This document shows positions 46,901 through 57,899 of a stretch of 64,000 bases of DNA, piece by piece. Origin of the DNA: Hydractinia symbiolongicarpus (taxonomy: Eukaryota; Cnidaria; Hydrozoa; Anthoathecata; Hydractiniidae). Positions within the stretch are counted from its first letter, which is position 1; the number at the start of each line of letters is the position of its first letter. The position numbers and the translations under genes were made by a program. The stretch covers positions 24,986,001-25,050,000 of the forward strand of contig NC_079884.1 in assembly GCF_029227915.1 (NCBI RefSeq), given 5' to 3'. The notes beneath the pieces were generated by a model, which saw only the letters and a program-made list of their open reading frames with translations, did not search any database and had not been told where the DNA came from.

Positions 46901-49900
46901 GATTCTTACGTTTATTGTTTGTTTAGTTGAACGATGAGATATATAATAAAATGGGTATTGAAAGGAGAAAAACAGCGGTATACCATCCCCAATCGAACGG
47001 ACAGGATGAAAACACCAACAAAACGTTGAAAAGGTACACTCTTTGTTTTTTCCCATTGCATTTAATTGCAGTAACCATACTTGTATGTGTTTATCTATTT
47101 AGGAAATTAAAAAAAATGGTCAGTGAGACAGGGGCAGACTGGGATGACTATCTCGACGTCTGCCTCTTCTCCATGAGGACAGAACGGCAAACCTCTACGA
47201 AGGTTTCGCCATTCGAAATCATGTTTGGTGGCCGACCACCAAAATTTGAAGAAAATTTTAATGAGGTAAGAATATCTTTTTATATGCACCACCCGTACAG
47301 GAGCGATAGGCTGAAATTTAAGATAAGTGAAGAAGATAAAGGAAGCGTTTTCATAAGGTACTTCAAGAAATATAAACTGTCCTCCCATTTGAGGCTATGG
47401 AAATTCGTTATGTCCTCGTAATAAGTTTAATTGCGTGATACTTTTAAATATACTAGAGTACAGTTTTGGATGGAATGCCTTCCAATGAAGCAGTTGTAGA
47501 TGCCATGAATTTAGCGGCTAAAAATATAGAAAGAGCTACTAAAATCGTAAAAGAGGTAAGTATTCTGTATTTTTAGGGTAATGATAACAAAAAATTCGTT
47601 AATAGGCTTACGTTCTCCTTTTTTTTACTTGGTCTTTTATTTTTTTAAATTTAACGTCATCATAGTATTTAAAGACTATAGTATACATCTGCTAATTTGA
47701 ATGCTGATGGTAATGATTTTTATAAATTTAGAATAAGAAAGGCAGATATTTTTGCTGCTTAGCTTGAACTTCGAATAATTTAGTCATTTCTCTCTAATCT
47801 TTTGCTCCTCAAGCCCAAATATATTCGTTGACGTAGAATTACGTCATTTTGTGTTATCAACGATATAATTTTTAATAGAACCGAGTTTGCAGGGTGGGAA
47901 TTTCGCAGGGTGGGAGTTTCAAGGCCTTCCCCATCATTAAGATTTACCTTGTAAAGTTAGTTATCCAAGAGTTTATGTCACATTCGTAAAAATTAAAAAA
48001 TTTTGTTGATTTTGTTCCTTAAACCTAGGTAACATCTACTAGTTAAAACCAAAAAGTCGATCTCTTGCGAGTTTGAGTATGCTACTGTATTATTTAATAT
48101 TCCATATTTAGAACATAGAACATGCGCAAGAAAAGCAAAAGAAGGCCTACGATAAGCGCGTCAGAGTAACGGACATAAAAAGAGATTTCAAAGAAGGAGA
48201 CAAAGTTCTATTGGCGGATCAATCGAAAAAAAGGGGCCTTAAAGCCAGATTTAAAGGTCCCTTCATTGTGCAGTCAGTGACACCCCATGGCAATGTAAAA
48301 TTTAGAGAAAGCAAAAACAGCCATCATCCGAAAAATTTAAAAAAATTCGTTGAAGGTAGGTTTCACTACACATACAATATTCCTAAAAAATACAATTGAC
48401 AGATATGAGGAGAGGTGAACGGGTGAGAGTGGGAGAATGAGGCCAACACCACCTTACTAATTACACAGTTGAATTTTTTCTTTTCCTGAAATTACTATTT
48501 CGCTACACAAAAGATAAACCCCTTTCAGAGAACCTACACTGAAAAATAATTTTCTTTGATCTTGTAGTCATTCGAAATATGATAAATATGATAATAGTAC
48601 GACTCAGTTATTAGATGTTTTACTATAACATGTTTGGTGATAGTTATTCTATTGTTTCCTCTCTATCTTAGTTTCTGAACCAACCACCATGTCTATGAAA
48701 GAAATGCTGGTAGATGAAGGTGGTATTGATAACGGTACTATTTATTCATTGGTCGATAAGCCCGTGTTACACTTTGCCAGAACAATCCAAAAGCCCTGTC
48801 ATTTAAATTTTATTAACGGTAGCATTGACCCGTCTATGCACATTTTTTTTTCATTTTTAACCGTCTCTGTAGAGTTATAAACTTATGGGTTGTCCTATTT
48901 TTGAGAAATTGATCCTTTTTTTGCCTTGAAATGGTCCTCAGTTACCAACGCAGGAGATAAAGTCAGTTATTTTCCCCCGTTTCCAAGTTATTTAGCATTA
49001 AAGTTATAATGCTTCGTTAATTTATATTAAACTGTTTATGTTAAAATGATGTTATCGAAGTCGTGATTTTCAATTTGCCGATTGCATTTAAGACATACAT
49101 TTTTTGGAAAATTTAAAGAAAAATTAACACATCGAATTACAGTTACGTTAATCATTGTTTTATTTTCTATCTCGGCTTCTAAACCAAGCATTAAAGATTG
49201 CGGTTTGCAACAGATTGATGGTAATAAAACAGTACTAATCAAATGTTTGCCTATTATTTTTTTTTGCAATCATAAACTGCAATTTTTTATTTATCGACCG
49301 CCTAAAGGCGGTCCCACCAGCGGTGAAGGAACTGAAATCTCGACTCGCTGCAAACGCCTACCATTTTTGAAATGAGTGGCGAAGAATGACGGAGTTAATT
49401 AGGTCCGTTAAAAGAAGCATTATCTCCATCAACTCACGCGTACGCTTAGTCCGATGGAAATATCGAAAAAAAATTTACTTTCGCAAATACACGATTTAGA
49501 CCTAATTTGGCGATGAACAAACTTTCGTGATTTTGTGTTAATGGAGAATTTTAGTGCGAAAACTTTCGCGAATGGTGGAAGTATACCAATTTCCGTAAGC
49601 AAAAATAAGCAGTGTCATCATGGCCTTTTTCGGATGAAATACTAAACGCTAGTAAAGAAAAAAACATTTTTGTCGAACCCGCGAAATGTAAAATCGGGCT
49701 TTATTCGCGAAAATTTGTAACCCGCGAAAGTTGAAACTTCTCACGTAGACAATACTTACGCAGTTTTGCGGAAAAAACTTTTGCGAAATTCAGAGGTTTG
49801 CATATTTCGCACTTGAAAAGTCTCGCATAATGATAAATGCATACATTTAGAATTTCGTGTACAGCCCGCCGGCGGTCGCCTACCCACATGTTTTACACTG

Positions 49901-52900
49901 CACTAGTCTTTAAATAAAATCAGTTATATTGACATTTCCACGTGTTGATTCCATTTTGAACAACCATATTGCTAAACATCATGTAATATTACCAAAAATC
50001 GATGTAAGAAGTCATAGCTACGTTTTGCGAGAGGGTTATTAACCTAACTATTTTATATGGTCGTTTAAGAACAAAACTACATAAATTTGGAAAGACAAAA
50101 TGCATTCATTTCCATATGATTTATTTAGCTACCATTCTCGACCATGACTATGCTTGCGAATATCCAGTTAAAAATATTATAGAAAAAGGTAAAGAATTAC
50201 TTTAAATTTATTTTTCATTACTTGTTCAAAGAAGTAACCTCTATTACTCGACTTTTCATTGCTAGAACGGCGTTTAATATCTGATGTCACAGATGAAATA
50301 TCTGATGAAGATATTATAAAATGCGGTTAGTACAAAAATTTTTCTTATCAAAAGAGTCGGAATATATGTTAATCTTATACTTATCATTGTTTTATTTTTT
50401 ATCTTAGTTTCTGAACCAACAACAGAATTTAACAACAAGGAACAGGCTGATGGTACTTATAGCGGTACTCCTCAGTTACTATTTCTTTATCTATAGAAGA
50501 AATGTGAAGTTTAGCGATAATTGTACCCGCTAGTGTGTCCAGTAGGACCCCACCTTTTGCTGTATTCTGAAGCAATTTGAAGATATTATTGTCGCTCTGA
50601 ACTCAAACCGTTTTTAGCGCTCAACCATGTTAGACCCCATTTCGTACCACCCTTCTCCGCCTTGAAAACTATGTTACTGGTGGTGTATATTTGGTATTGT
50701 TGTTATCATTTTGTTTTACTCTATTAGCTACTGGCCCAAATATCAAAGCTGAAGAGAAGCAGACAAAAAAGATCGATAACGGTATTATTCCATTAACATT
50801 TTTTTTATCTATAGCAAGCATAACCTTTTGAGATAATTGAACAATCTTTTTTCTAATGACACAATGCTCTTTTATCTAATAATTGTGCTGTGTTTGGTTC
50901 CTGACGGGAAAAATCTTTTATAATTATAGTGTCTAAAAATTGTTACAAATTGTCGTTGAACAAGAACTGCTTTTTATCGATTTTAAGTAAATGTACAAAA
51001 AAGAAGACCCGTAAGACAAGCAAATAGAACGGTGAAATAAATCGATTAAATTCCATTTCCAGGCAAATACAAATTATCGGTATATTGATAGACAGAAAAA
51101 GAAAAAATGATAAAACTATACATTTTTTTAGCTAGCACTCTTGAGGAGGATCACTTTGGCAAATTTTCAATTCCAAGTGTTATGCGGAAAGCTAAAGAGT
51201 TATTTGACTTTTTTGTTGACTGTTAAAAACTCTGCCTTCCGTACTCCGTGTCCACATATATCCAATTGATTTTATCCAATCATTTTATGAGGAAATGTTC
51301 AATCGCGCCTACGTTTGTATTAAAGCACTTATTTGTCATTACTTGTTCAAAGAAGTAACCTCTATTACCTGATTTTTCATTGCTAGAAGGGCGTTTAATA
51401 GCTGATGTCACAGATGAAATATCTGATGAAGATATTTTGAGATGTGGTTAGTACAAAAATTTTTCTTATCAAAAGAGTCGGAATATATGTTAATCTTATA
51501 CTTATCATTGTTTTATTTTTTATCTTAGTTTCTGAACCAACAACAGAATTTAACAACAAGGAACAGGCTGATGGTACTTATAGCGGTACTCCTCAGTTAC
51601 TATTTCTTTATCTATAAAAGAAATGTGAAGTTTAGCGATAATTGTACCCGCTGGTGTGTCCAGTAGGACCCCACCTTTTGCTGTATTCTGAAGCAATTTG
51701 AAGATATTATTGTCGCTCTAAACTCAAACCGTTTTTAGCGCTCAACCATGTTAGACCCCATTTCGTACCACCCTTCTCCGCCTTGAAAACTATGTTACTG
51801 GTGGTGTATATTTGGTATTGTTGTTATCATTTTGTTCAATCTATTAGCTACTGGCCTAAATATCAAAGCTGAAGAGAAGCAGACAAAAAAGATCGATAAC
51901 GGTATTATTCCATTAACATTTTTTTATTTATATCTTTTGAGATAATTAAATTGTTTTTTTTTATTTATTATTTTATTTTTTCCTAATCCAATATTGCGCT
52001 TTCATCTTAGACTTTTTTGGCTCAAGAAAAGTAAAATAAAGACATTTCAAGTCATTCTTTTTGTGTGCGTGTGTGTCATTTGTCGCACTGTTGCTTTTAG
52101 CCTTTATTTATATCAGAACATTATTGGTATGTAATCTGACAGTTTAAGAGGGAAAATGATAGTTTATGGGCCTTTTATTTGTGAGCTTGTCTACTGTTTA
52201 TAATATTTAGGAGAGATATTGCATCTTGCTACTTGCGGTACTATTTTGCGTGACAGACAGACGTATACGGGTATTACAATATAGACTTGTCGTCCACAGG
52301 TTCGCCCGTCCTTTAAATTTACTCGTTGCAACAAAATAGACAAACATATATCGCATTTTGCATTCGTGCGTATTATAAAAATTTCATGTTTCCATAACAG
52401 AACGCGTCTTTTGCGGACACACAAAAAGAAGACGGCTATTACTAAAGAGACTAGTCGTTAATCCGTGGAAAAATCCACGGGGTCGCTCGTCCTTTATATT
52501 CAGCCGTGGCAACAAAGTGGATAAAAATATACCGCATTTGATATTCGTGTTACCGCAACATTAGTTTCTAACTCAGCGGGGGGTCTGCATAGGCGGAGGC
52601 GCATAGACAGACAGACGAAGTAAGGCTATTATTACATAGATTTGCTAATTAAAATAGAATTGCAACTGTGCAATGAAATCACATTTTATTATATAAAGTA
52701 AAGCTGATTTAATAAAGTTTCGTGATAGCTTTTTCCAATTTTCCTTTATGTAGAACTTTTAACATGTGACTAAAGCCTGACGCATATTTTTTGCCTGATT
52801 GGATTCGCAAGATTTATCCTGCACTGGAAAAAATCACCACCTGACTTTAGATGATCTCTATATCTCTTTTTTTTAGATGAAATGGACATGGATTCGAACA

Positions 52901-55900
52901 CAAATGGGGTGTGTTTTTGTGCAGCAACGGTTCATGAACGTAAGTGTGTATCATTTGTAATCTTTTCATGTACTGTACATGATTGATTAAAAAATAATTA
53001 ATTAAAAATTCTTATAAAATAAAAAAATACAACTTTAAAACGTTTACTTATTATTCATTTGTCTTTTTACGGAGAAGATTTGTTTTCCCTGTAAAAAAAA
53101 CTTCAATTTTTGCCTACTGGTGTATTTAGAAGTCCAAGATGTCTAATTCGAAGCGATATGGAAAAAACTTCTAGCATTTCTGTATATAAATTCAAATTTT
53201 GGTTTGGAAGAATTTGCCGCAGATCCTGAAAGAGAGAATATCTGGGAAATTTATTATATGAATTAATAAAGCGAATTTGGATTTAAAAATTTGATAAAAA
53301 CTACCAAACATTTGTCTTCTGTGATAATTAGATTCTACTAGAACAAGTGTTACAACAGCAAGAGTGTACTTTTTCCTTTAAAAGAATGAAACTTATCATT
53401 TAAGCTATTGCGATATTAAAATGTTGTAAAGGTGTGCTGCTACAATAGATAGTTAAATATTACACAATCCACATGTTATGAGATATTAAGTATTTTTATG
53501 TAGAAATGGTTGCGTTGAAATCAGTGGAAACAAAGAAAATTGTTCTCAGCCTGTTTCCTGAATTTGGAAGTACTCCGGTAACAGATGTTTTACTAAAGGA
53601 AGCTCTGCATAGCTCTGTAAATGACGAAGTCATATACACCTATTTGTGTATTCTTTCCCGGCAAAGTAAACATAAGGTAACGATTTGAATTCTATTTTCT
53701 AAACTTTTCAAGTGTCTTAAAACAAATTGATAAAAATATTTTCTTCACAGAGTGTAAAGATTATTACTCCAGGCGAGATGTCTCTGATTTTTGATGAACC
53801 AGCGTCAAAAATGAAACAGGTGAGTGGTTTTTACCGTTCAGGCAAATTTAGGGCTAAGATCCATTATACACCTCTCTCACATAAAGTTTAGCTCTTTAAC
53901 TTACGATCTTAGTCTATCTCCCAAATAAGAGTTTCTGAATAAAAAAATTTTATTATTCAAAGCACGTGCATGTCTACAAATAACTATACAAAATAAAAGG
54001 TGTTCCAAGTAAGTGCATCTTTACGTACTTTAAATTTAAGTGATCAAAAAGAATAAGAATAAAATCACTAACAAGTCAAATCATTATCATTCAAATTGTG
54101 AATGGGAAAAAATATCGCGTTAACAATTTTCTTTTACTCTACTTTTTTAGTAAATAAGTTTACTAAAAAAGCATGATCGCACATGTTATGATTTCGACAT
54201 TTGAATTTTATTAAAAAAAGAAAGTAATACTGAAAATATACTGCTATTTACGTAAAATTAGCGCTCAACCATGTTAGACCCCATTTCGTGCCAGCCCTTC
54301 TCCGCCTTGAAAAACATGTTACTGGTGGTGTAAATAGTTTGTATCATGTTTCTAAATGCAGTACTTTATTTCAGCGTGATATAACAAAATACGATCAAAT
54401 TATTGGTTGTCGTTGTTCAGGATACCACTGGACGCTTTCGGTACCAAAACCTTTACTTGTTTATTAGCGTTTTATTAATACCATGTATCTTGTCTTTCAA
54501 AATACATCTAACAGCTGGTACTTACTTTCAGGTTGTTATTCCATCTGCTTCAACCATAATTTACTTCAACCCACTCGGTGAATTACCTGAAGAAATTGTA
54601 AATGTTGAACAGCAATGGAAGTAAGTAGAATTTAATGATGAATTAAAAAGAATATATTTTTAAGTTAAAAAACCGCTTTACGATTTTATATTCTGTACTT
54701 TCTTAGTTCTTATCTTACGGCGAAATATCAAATAGAAGATAACTTTAACGTGGAAATTGTGCCACATGCACGACAGAAAGATAGCATTTCATGTGGTGTA
54801 TACTGTTTGAAAGTAAGCATCACTCAAAAACCACTTTATAAAAATAGCCCTTTGTCCAAATAGACTTGTAACAACAATAGCTTGTTTTAGTTTGCAGAGT
54901 GCCTTATTTTGGAAAAACAAGAGGTGCCAATAACTTTAACAACATCAAGCGTTACAACCTACAGAGAGGAAATTGTTAAAAAATTGCTTGAAGAGGGAGG
55001 TACGATGAATTTCTTTTTAACCTTACAAATTGTTTTTGATGGTGCAATTGACGACTTTAATATATTTAGGTCAAGAACGATGGTGCAATAGCGTATGTCG
55101 AGTATGTGGAAAGGCAGAGGGTCCTAAAGTACAAGGAAAACCAACTGATGCGTGGGTATGAGATATATTTCTATATTATTAATACTCTTATTTGGTCTGT
55201 CTGCATACGAAAAAAGTATTTTTACGGAAACACAAAAGGCAGTAAATAAAGCATAAGCAAACCCGTGGATGTTTCCACGGGTTCGCCGGACTAGTTTTCT
55301 GTATAGTAGCCGTATTTTGTCTGTTTATTGTCAAAACCAGGCCATGTTGAACAACACGCAAAATATTCATGCTACAAATAACAAATAATATATATTTTTA
55401 CTGACTTCTCTGCGACAGGTGAGCTCCCATGAATATTTCACGGAATAAGGCCTAATCTCTATATTAATCGTTTGTCTGTCTGTTACGGAAACACCAAATG
55501 CGATATATAAAGGACGGGCAAAAACGACTAATAACCAATAAAAATATAAACTGCAGTAATACCTGATAAATATCTTTTTACCTTTGCTAACGAAAATTAT
55601 GTTTGAACGTGTCGTTTGATTTAATAGGTTTGCTGCGATACTTGCTTACCAGCCAGGTGGTATCATCAGCAGTGTTTACACAAGTCGTTAAGAAAATCGT
55701 ACAGTAATTTCCCATTTAATTGTGATATGCTGCAAGTCGCTCCTCCGGAATTTAATGAGAAGTTGTGGACTGTACAAAAAAATGAAAAAGTGGAGGTACT
55801 TGTCATAAAAGACGAAGATATTAATGTACGTCTTTTTGTAAGGTTTATCTAAAAATAGATATGCATCTGCCTGCTTTGTTCTTGCGTGTCAAATCAAAGT

Positions 55901-57058
55901 TAAAGGGAACCTTACAATGAACGTATTATAATCTCCTTGTACGAGAACTTGAACTACAAATAAAACAAGTTTTGATGGATGAATATCAGTTACTTACAGC
56001 AAGGTAACAATCAAATAAAAAAAATGTTACGAAATCAGAGCACGTCAATTTAAATGCTTCTTTAATTTGTGTTGTGGTCAATATGAAGGTCATCGTTGAA
56101 TTCTCCTAACAAAGGAAACCATTCTCATAAAGTACATACAATTATCTAAAAAATCGTAATCATCAAAACTCTTACTTAAGGGTTAGGGCAGCTTTTTTCC
56201 TTTTATTTGGAATATTACTGATTAACATATTCTAATCGTTAGAAGATCCACTTTGACAGTAAAATTTGATATTAAGGGATTTGATTACTTAAAGCTTAAA
56301 ACACTTAAGAAAACGTGAAAGACCAATAAAGGTTAAGAAAATATAGAGATTTAAAAAATTTGCTGACGTGAACTACGAGTGAATCCCAGTTTAGTTTCAA
56401 TGGACTAACGACTTTTTATTAACTAACGTTAAATTAATGTATTGATGTGGTAACATCTAAGACATGCATTTTTCAGGGGCTTTGAAGAAAAATGATACTG
56501 TATTATTATTATATATACAAATTATTTTTAGAATAACCAAGACACCGGTACAGTCAAGGTATGTGTCTAGCTCTATGAAATCTATAATGAACCCATGTGT
56601 ATAAAGTGGACAACGTATAATTTAAAAAAAATATTTTTCAAGATTTTATACAACATTTTATGCAAAGAAACAAAGCTTTTTTGTTAAAATTAATGTGTGT
56701 ATAACCTTGTTTGACCCAATAAATACACCTTTAGAAGAACGTAAATGAAGTTGATGAGGGCTGCTTCGTTATAAAAAGGAAAAACAATTACATGAGGAAA
56801 TGTGCCGGGTGTGGCGGAGATTTCACAGGCACAGATGTGTGTGTCATGACAACAGAATTGAGATTATTAAGAGGAGAAAAGGCACCACACGGGAAACGCA
56901 AGAAAACAAATGTGCACTATCACATAGATCAAAAGTGTTTGGGCAGAGGATTTGAAGCAAATAATATATTAAATCCGATGAACGTCTTCATCTCAAAAGA
57001 AAACCTAGATATATTTAAACAAAACGGGGTGGATTTAAGGAAAAACAAGAATTTTTAG
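43932..57058 (+). CDS. Ginger-like integrase with Ulp1-type protease and PHD finger (multi-exon)
   Basis: Exons: 43932-44061, 45964-46160, 46362-46433, 46597-46830, 46927-47033, 47103-47265, 47457-47555, 48112-48355, 48672-48734, 50129-50188, 50266-50325, 50408-50452, 50729-50782, 51387-51446, 51529-51573, 51848-51901, 52877-52939, 53504-53676, 53751-53819, 54375-54440, 54532-54620, 54707-54812, 54891-54999, 55070-55155, 55628-55825, 56532-56558 and 56735-57058. All phases agree; total ~998 residues. Order: YPYY-like N-terminus (YLKKGSYPEKF), H2C2 finger (HNSSIGGH, CATCQKH), integrase core D144, D203, E239 (exact DD35E), GPF motif (RFKGPFIV), repeated acidic cassette exons (~416-583), Ulp1/SENP-like protease (H682, N699, Q739, C745), PHD finger (~793-855; CCDTC, RWYHQQC), C-terminal CAGCGGDF with HYHIDQKC. 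Ginger1 DNA transposons derive from Gypsy-type integrases and carry such domains. AATAAA at 57274. No terminal repeats seen, so autonomous transposon and domesticated gene remain open. Confidence 0.85.
44367..44515 (-). mobile_element. degenerate non-autonomous Helitron(s)
   Basis: On the minus strand the end reads CCGTGGATTTTTCCACTGAC then GACTAG, a hairpin plus CTAG. A second hairpin remnant (TTCCACGGG) and ATATATCGCATTTTGTGTTTC occur further in, suggesting two nested or tandem copies. The 5' boundary is uncertain. Confidence 0.55.
44860..44983 (+). mobile_element. short non-autonomous Helitron, first of a tandem pair
   Basis: Starts TCTCTTTAATAATAGCCG after an A, has a perfect CCCGTGGAA-TTT-TTCCACGGG hairpin, then TTAACGGCTAG at the 3' end. 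124 bp, in the first intron of the integrase gene. Confidence 0.85.
44984..45089 (+). mobile_element. short non-autonomous Helitron, second of a tandem pair
   Basis: Starts TCTATATTATAATGCCCG immediately after the CTAG of the previous copy. It contains CGTATACGTCTGTCCGTCCG, a CCGTGGATTCTTCCACAGG hairpin and ends GACTAG followed by T. 106 bp. A partial copy of the 5' end (ATTATAATGCCCGTATACG) recurs near 45688-45710. Confidence 0.85.
45265..45535. repeat. low-complexity repeat with GGCAAAAAGTGACTAA motifs
   Basis: TTGGCAAAAAGTGACTAAT and TTTTTGCCGAC-type motifs occur several times on both strands. Similar motifs occur near 10955 and 12700. It is probably decayed transposon sequence. It creates a lysine-rich minus-strand frame that is not a gene. 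Confidence 0.6.
50212..51935. repeat. 1.12-kb tandem duplication carrying three cassette exons
   Basis: Exons at 50266, 50408 and 50729 recur at 51387, 51529 and 51848 with constant offset (1119-1121 bp) and near-identical introns. The duplicated exons all begin and end in phase 1, so either block can be included or skipped without frame shift. Confidence 0.95.
50616..50687. repeat. 72-bp dispersed repeat, copy 1
   Basis: AGCGCTCAACCATGTTAGAC continuing through CCTTCTCCGCCTTGAAAAC to GTGGTGTA. Also at about 51737-51808 (through the local duplication) and independently at 54260-54332. Confidence 0.85.
52225..52285 (-). mobile_element. truncated Helitron copy
   Basis: On the minus strand it starts TCTATATTGTAATACCCGTA and continues CGTCTGTCTGTCACGC, but it lacks the hairpin and CTAG end. 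It abuts the copy at 52286. Confidence 0.65.
52286..52450 (-). mobile_element. degenerate short Helitron
   Basis: Minus-strand start TCTCTTTAGTAATAGCCG at 52450; the end is CAAG where CTAG is expected, with a weakened CCTGTGGA hairpin. It is the middle of three head-to-tail copies. Confidence 0.7.
52451..52640 (-). mobile_element. short non-autonomous Helitron
   Basis: Minus-strand start TCTATGTAATAATAGCC at 52640; near its 3' end CCGTGGATTTTTCCACGG and TTAACGACTAG at 52451. 190 bp. Confidence 0.8.
54260..54332. repeat. 72-bp dispersed repeat, independent copy
   Basis: Same sequence as at 50616 with a few substitutions, in a different intron of the integrase-protease gene and outside the 1.12-kb duplication. 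Confidence 0.85.
55170..55294 (+). mobile_element. short non-autonomous Helitron
   Basis: Starts TCTATATTATTAATACTC, has a CCCGTGGATGTTTCCACGGG hairpin and ends CGGACTAG followed by T. It lies in an intron of the PHD-finger part of the gene. Confidence 0.8.
55295..55530 (+). mobile_element. two degenerate Helitron copies in tandem
   Basis: One decayed copy has TAGCCGTATTTTGTCTG and ends near a CCCATGAATATTTCACGG hairpin and CCTAA at 55455. The next starts TCTCTATATTAATCG at 55456, keeps CGATATATAAAGGACGGGC and ends GACTAA with the hairpin lost. Confidence 0.6.
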
Positions 57059-57535
57059 CATTATCAAGTTTTTTTTATAGAGATTGTATTTTATGACTGT
57101 TTTATGACGAAAATGTTCTTTAAAATACAGCGGAATATGTGTATGTGTCAGACTTTCCTGTTGATCTAATGGTGTTCCTTTTCTTCATATTTTATTGTAA
57201 GATACAATCACTTAACTTCAAACGTTTGAATAGCCATATCAAATGTGTGTTTTTATATTTTCCGCACAAAAAGAATAAATAAGAACAAGAAGAAGACAGC
57301 GTCTTTAACATCTGCGCTGCAGGAGAAATCTAATGGTCATACGTACGCAATTCGCTGCGTCAAGATCGTGCGCCATATAATATAAAATTCATTATGTAAT
57401 GCATATAAAGCATTCATGATACATAAATACTGTTTTGCATTTAGGGTGAACATTATTTTATGAACGTACGTACGATAAAATGGATCAAATCAAGAGTAAT
57501 TTTAAGAATGACGGCTGGATATGGATAAAAAAACG
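57059..57535. other. 3' UTR and downstream DNA of the integrase-protease gene
   Basis: 3' UTR to about 57290, containing the polyadenylation signal, then DNA with two CGTACG palindromic motifs (near 57339 and 57466). No gene seen. Confidence 0.5.
57274..57279 (+). terminator. polyadenylation signal AATAAA
   Basis: A canonical hexamer 216 bp after the stop codon of the integrase-protease gene, followed within 20 bases by A/G-rich sequence. Confidence 0.6.
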
Positions 57536-57539
57536 CGGC

Positions 57540-57628
57540 CATAATCGTCCCCCCTGGCCTTGTTAGGTCTTAACATCGGGACGGAACCTGAACCGTCCCC
57601 AGTAGGTCAAAAAGAAGAAGAAGAAGCT
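57540..57628 (+). mobile_element. LINE/SINE-type 3' tail with hairpin and (AAG)n
   Basis: GGGACGG (57578-57584) and CCGTCCC (57593-57599) form a 7-bp stem, followed by AGTAGGTCAAA and an (AAG)n run at about 57611-57626. A terminal hairpin followed by a microsatellite tail is typical of CR1/L2-type LINE 3' ends. The body is not recognisable. Confidence 0.45.
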
Positions 57629-57899
57629 CTAGAAACGAGGTTGGAAATGCGACCAGAAGTATTATGTTGATCACCATGAAAAAAACGACTATCAAATATC
57701 ACAGCACACTCTAGCCTACTCATAGACTGTGCACTTCGCCTTAGTCGTTCACATTTGGTGAAAAGAGGGGATTGGGAGCTATAACATCGTTAGCATGTTC
57801 TGGAAGGCAAGTCGTTAATGTGCATGCGTATTATTTTCAGAAAATAGAAAACACCAGCGTATCAAAATCGATCGAAGTTGCGAAGCGCGTCTGGTTTGC

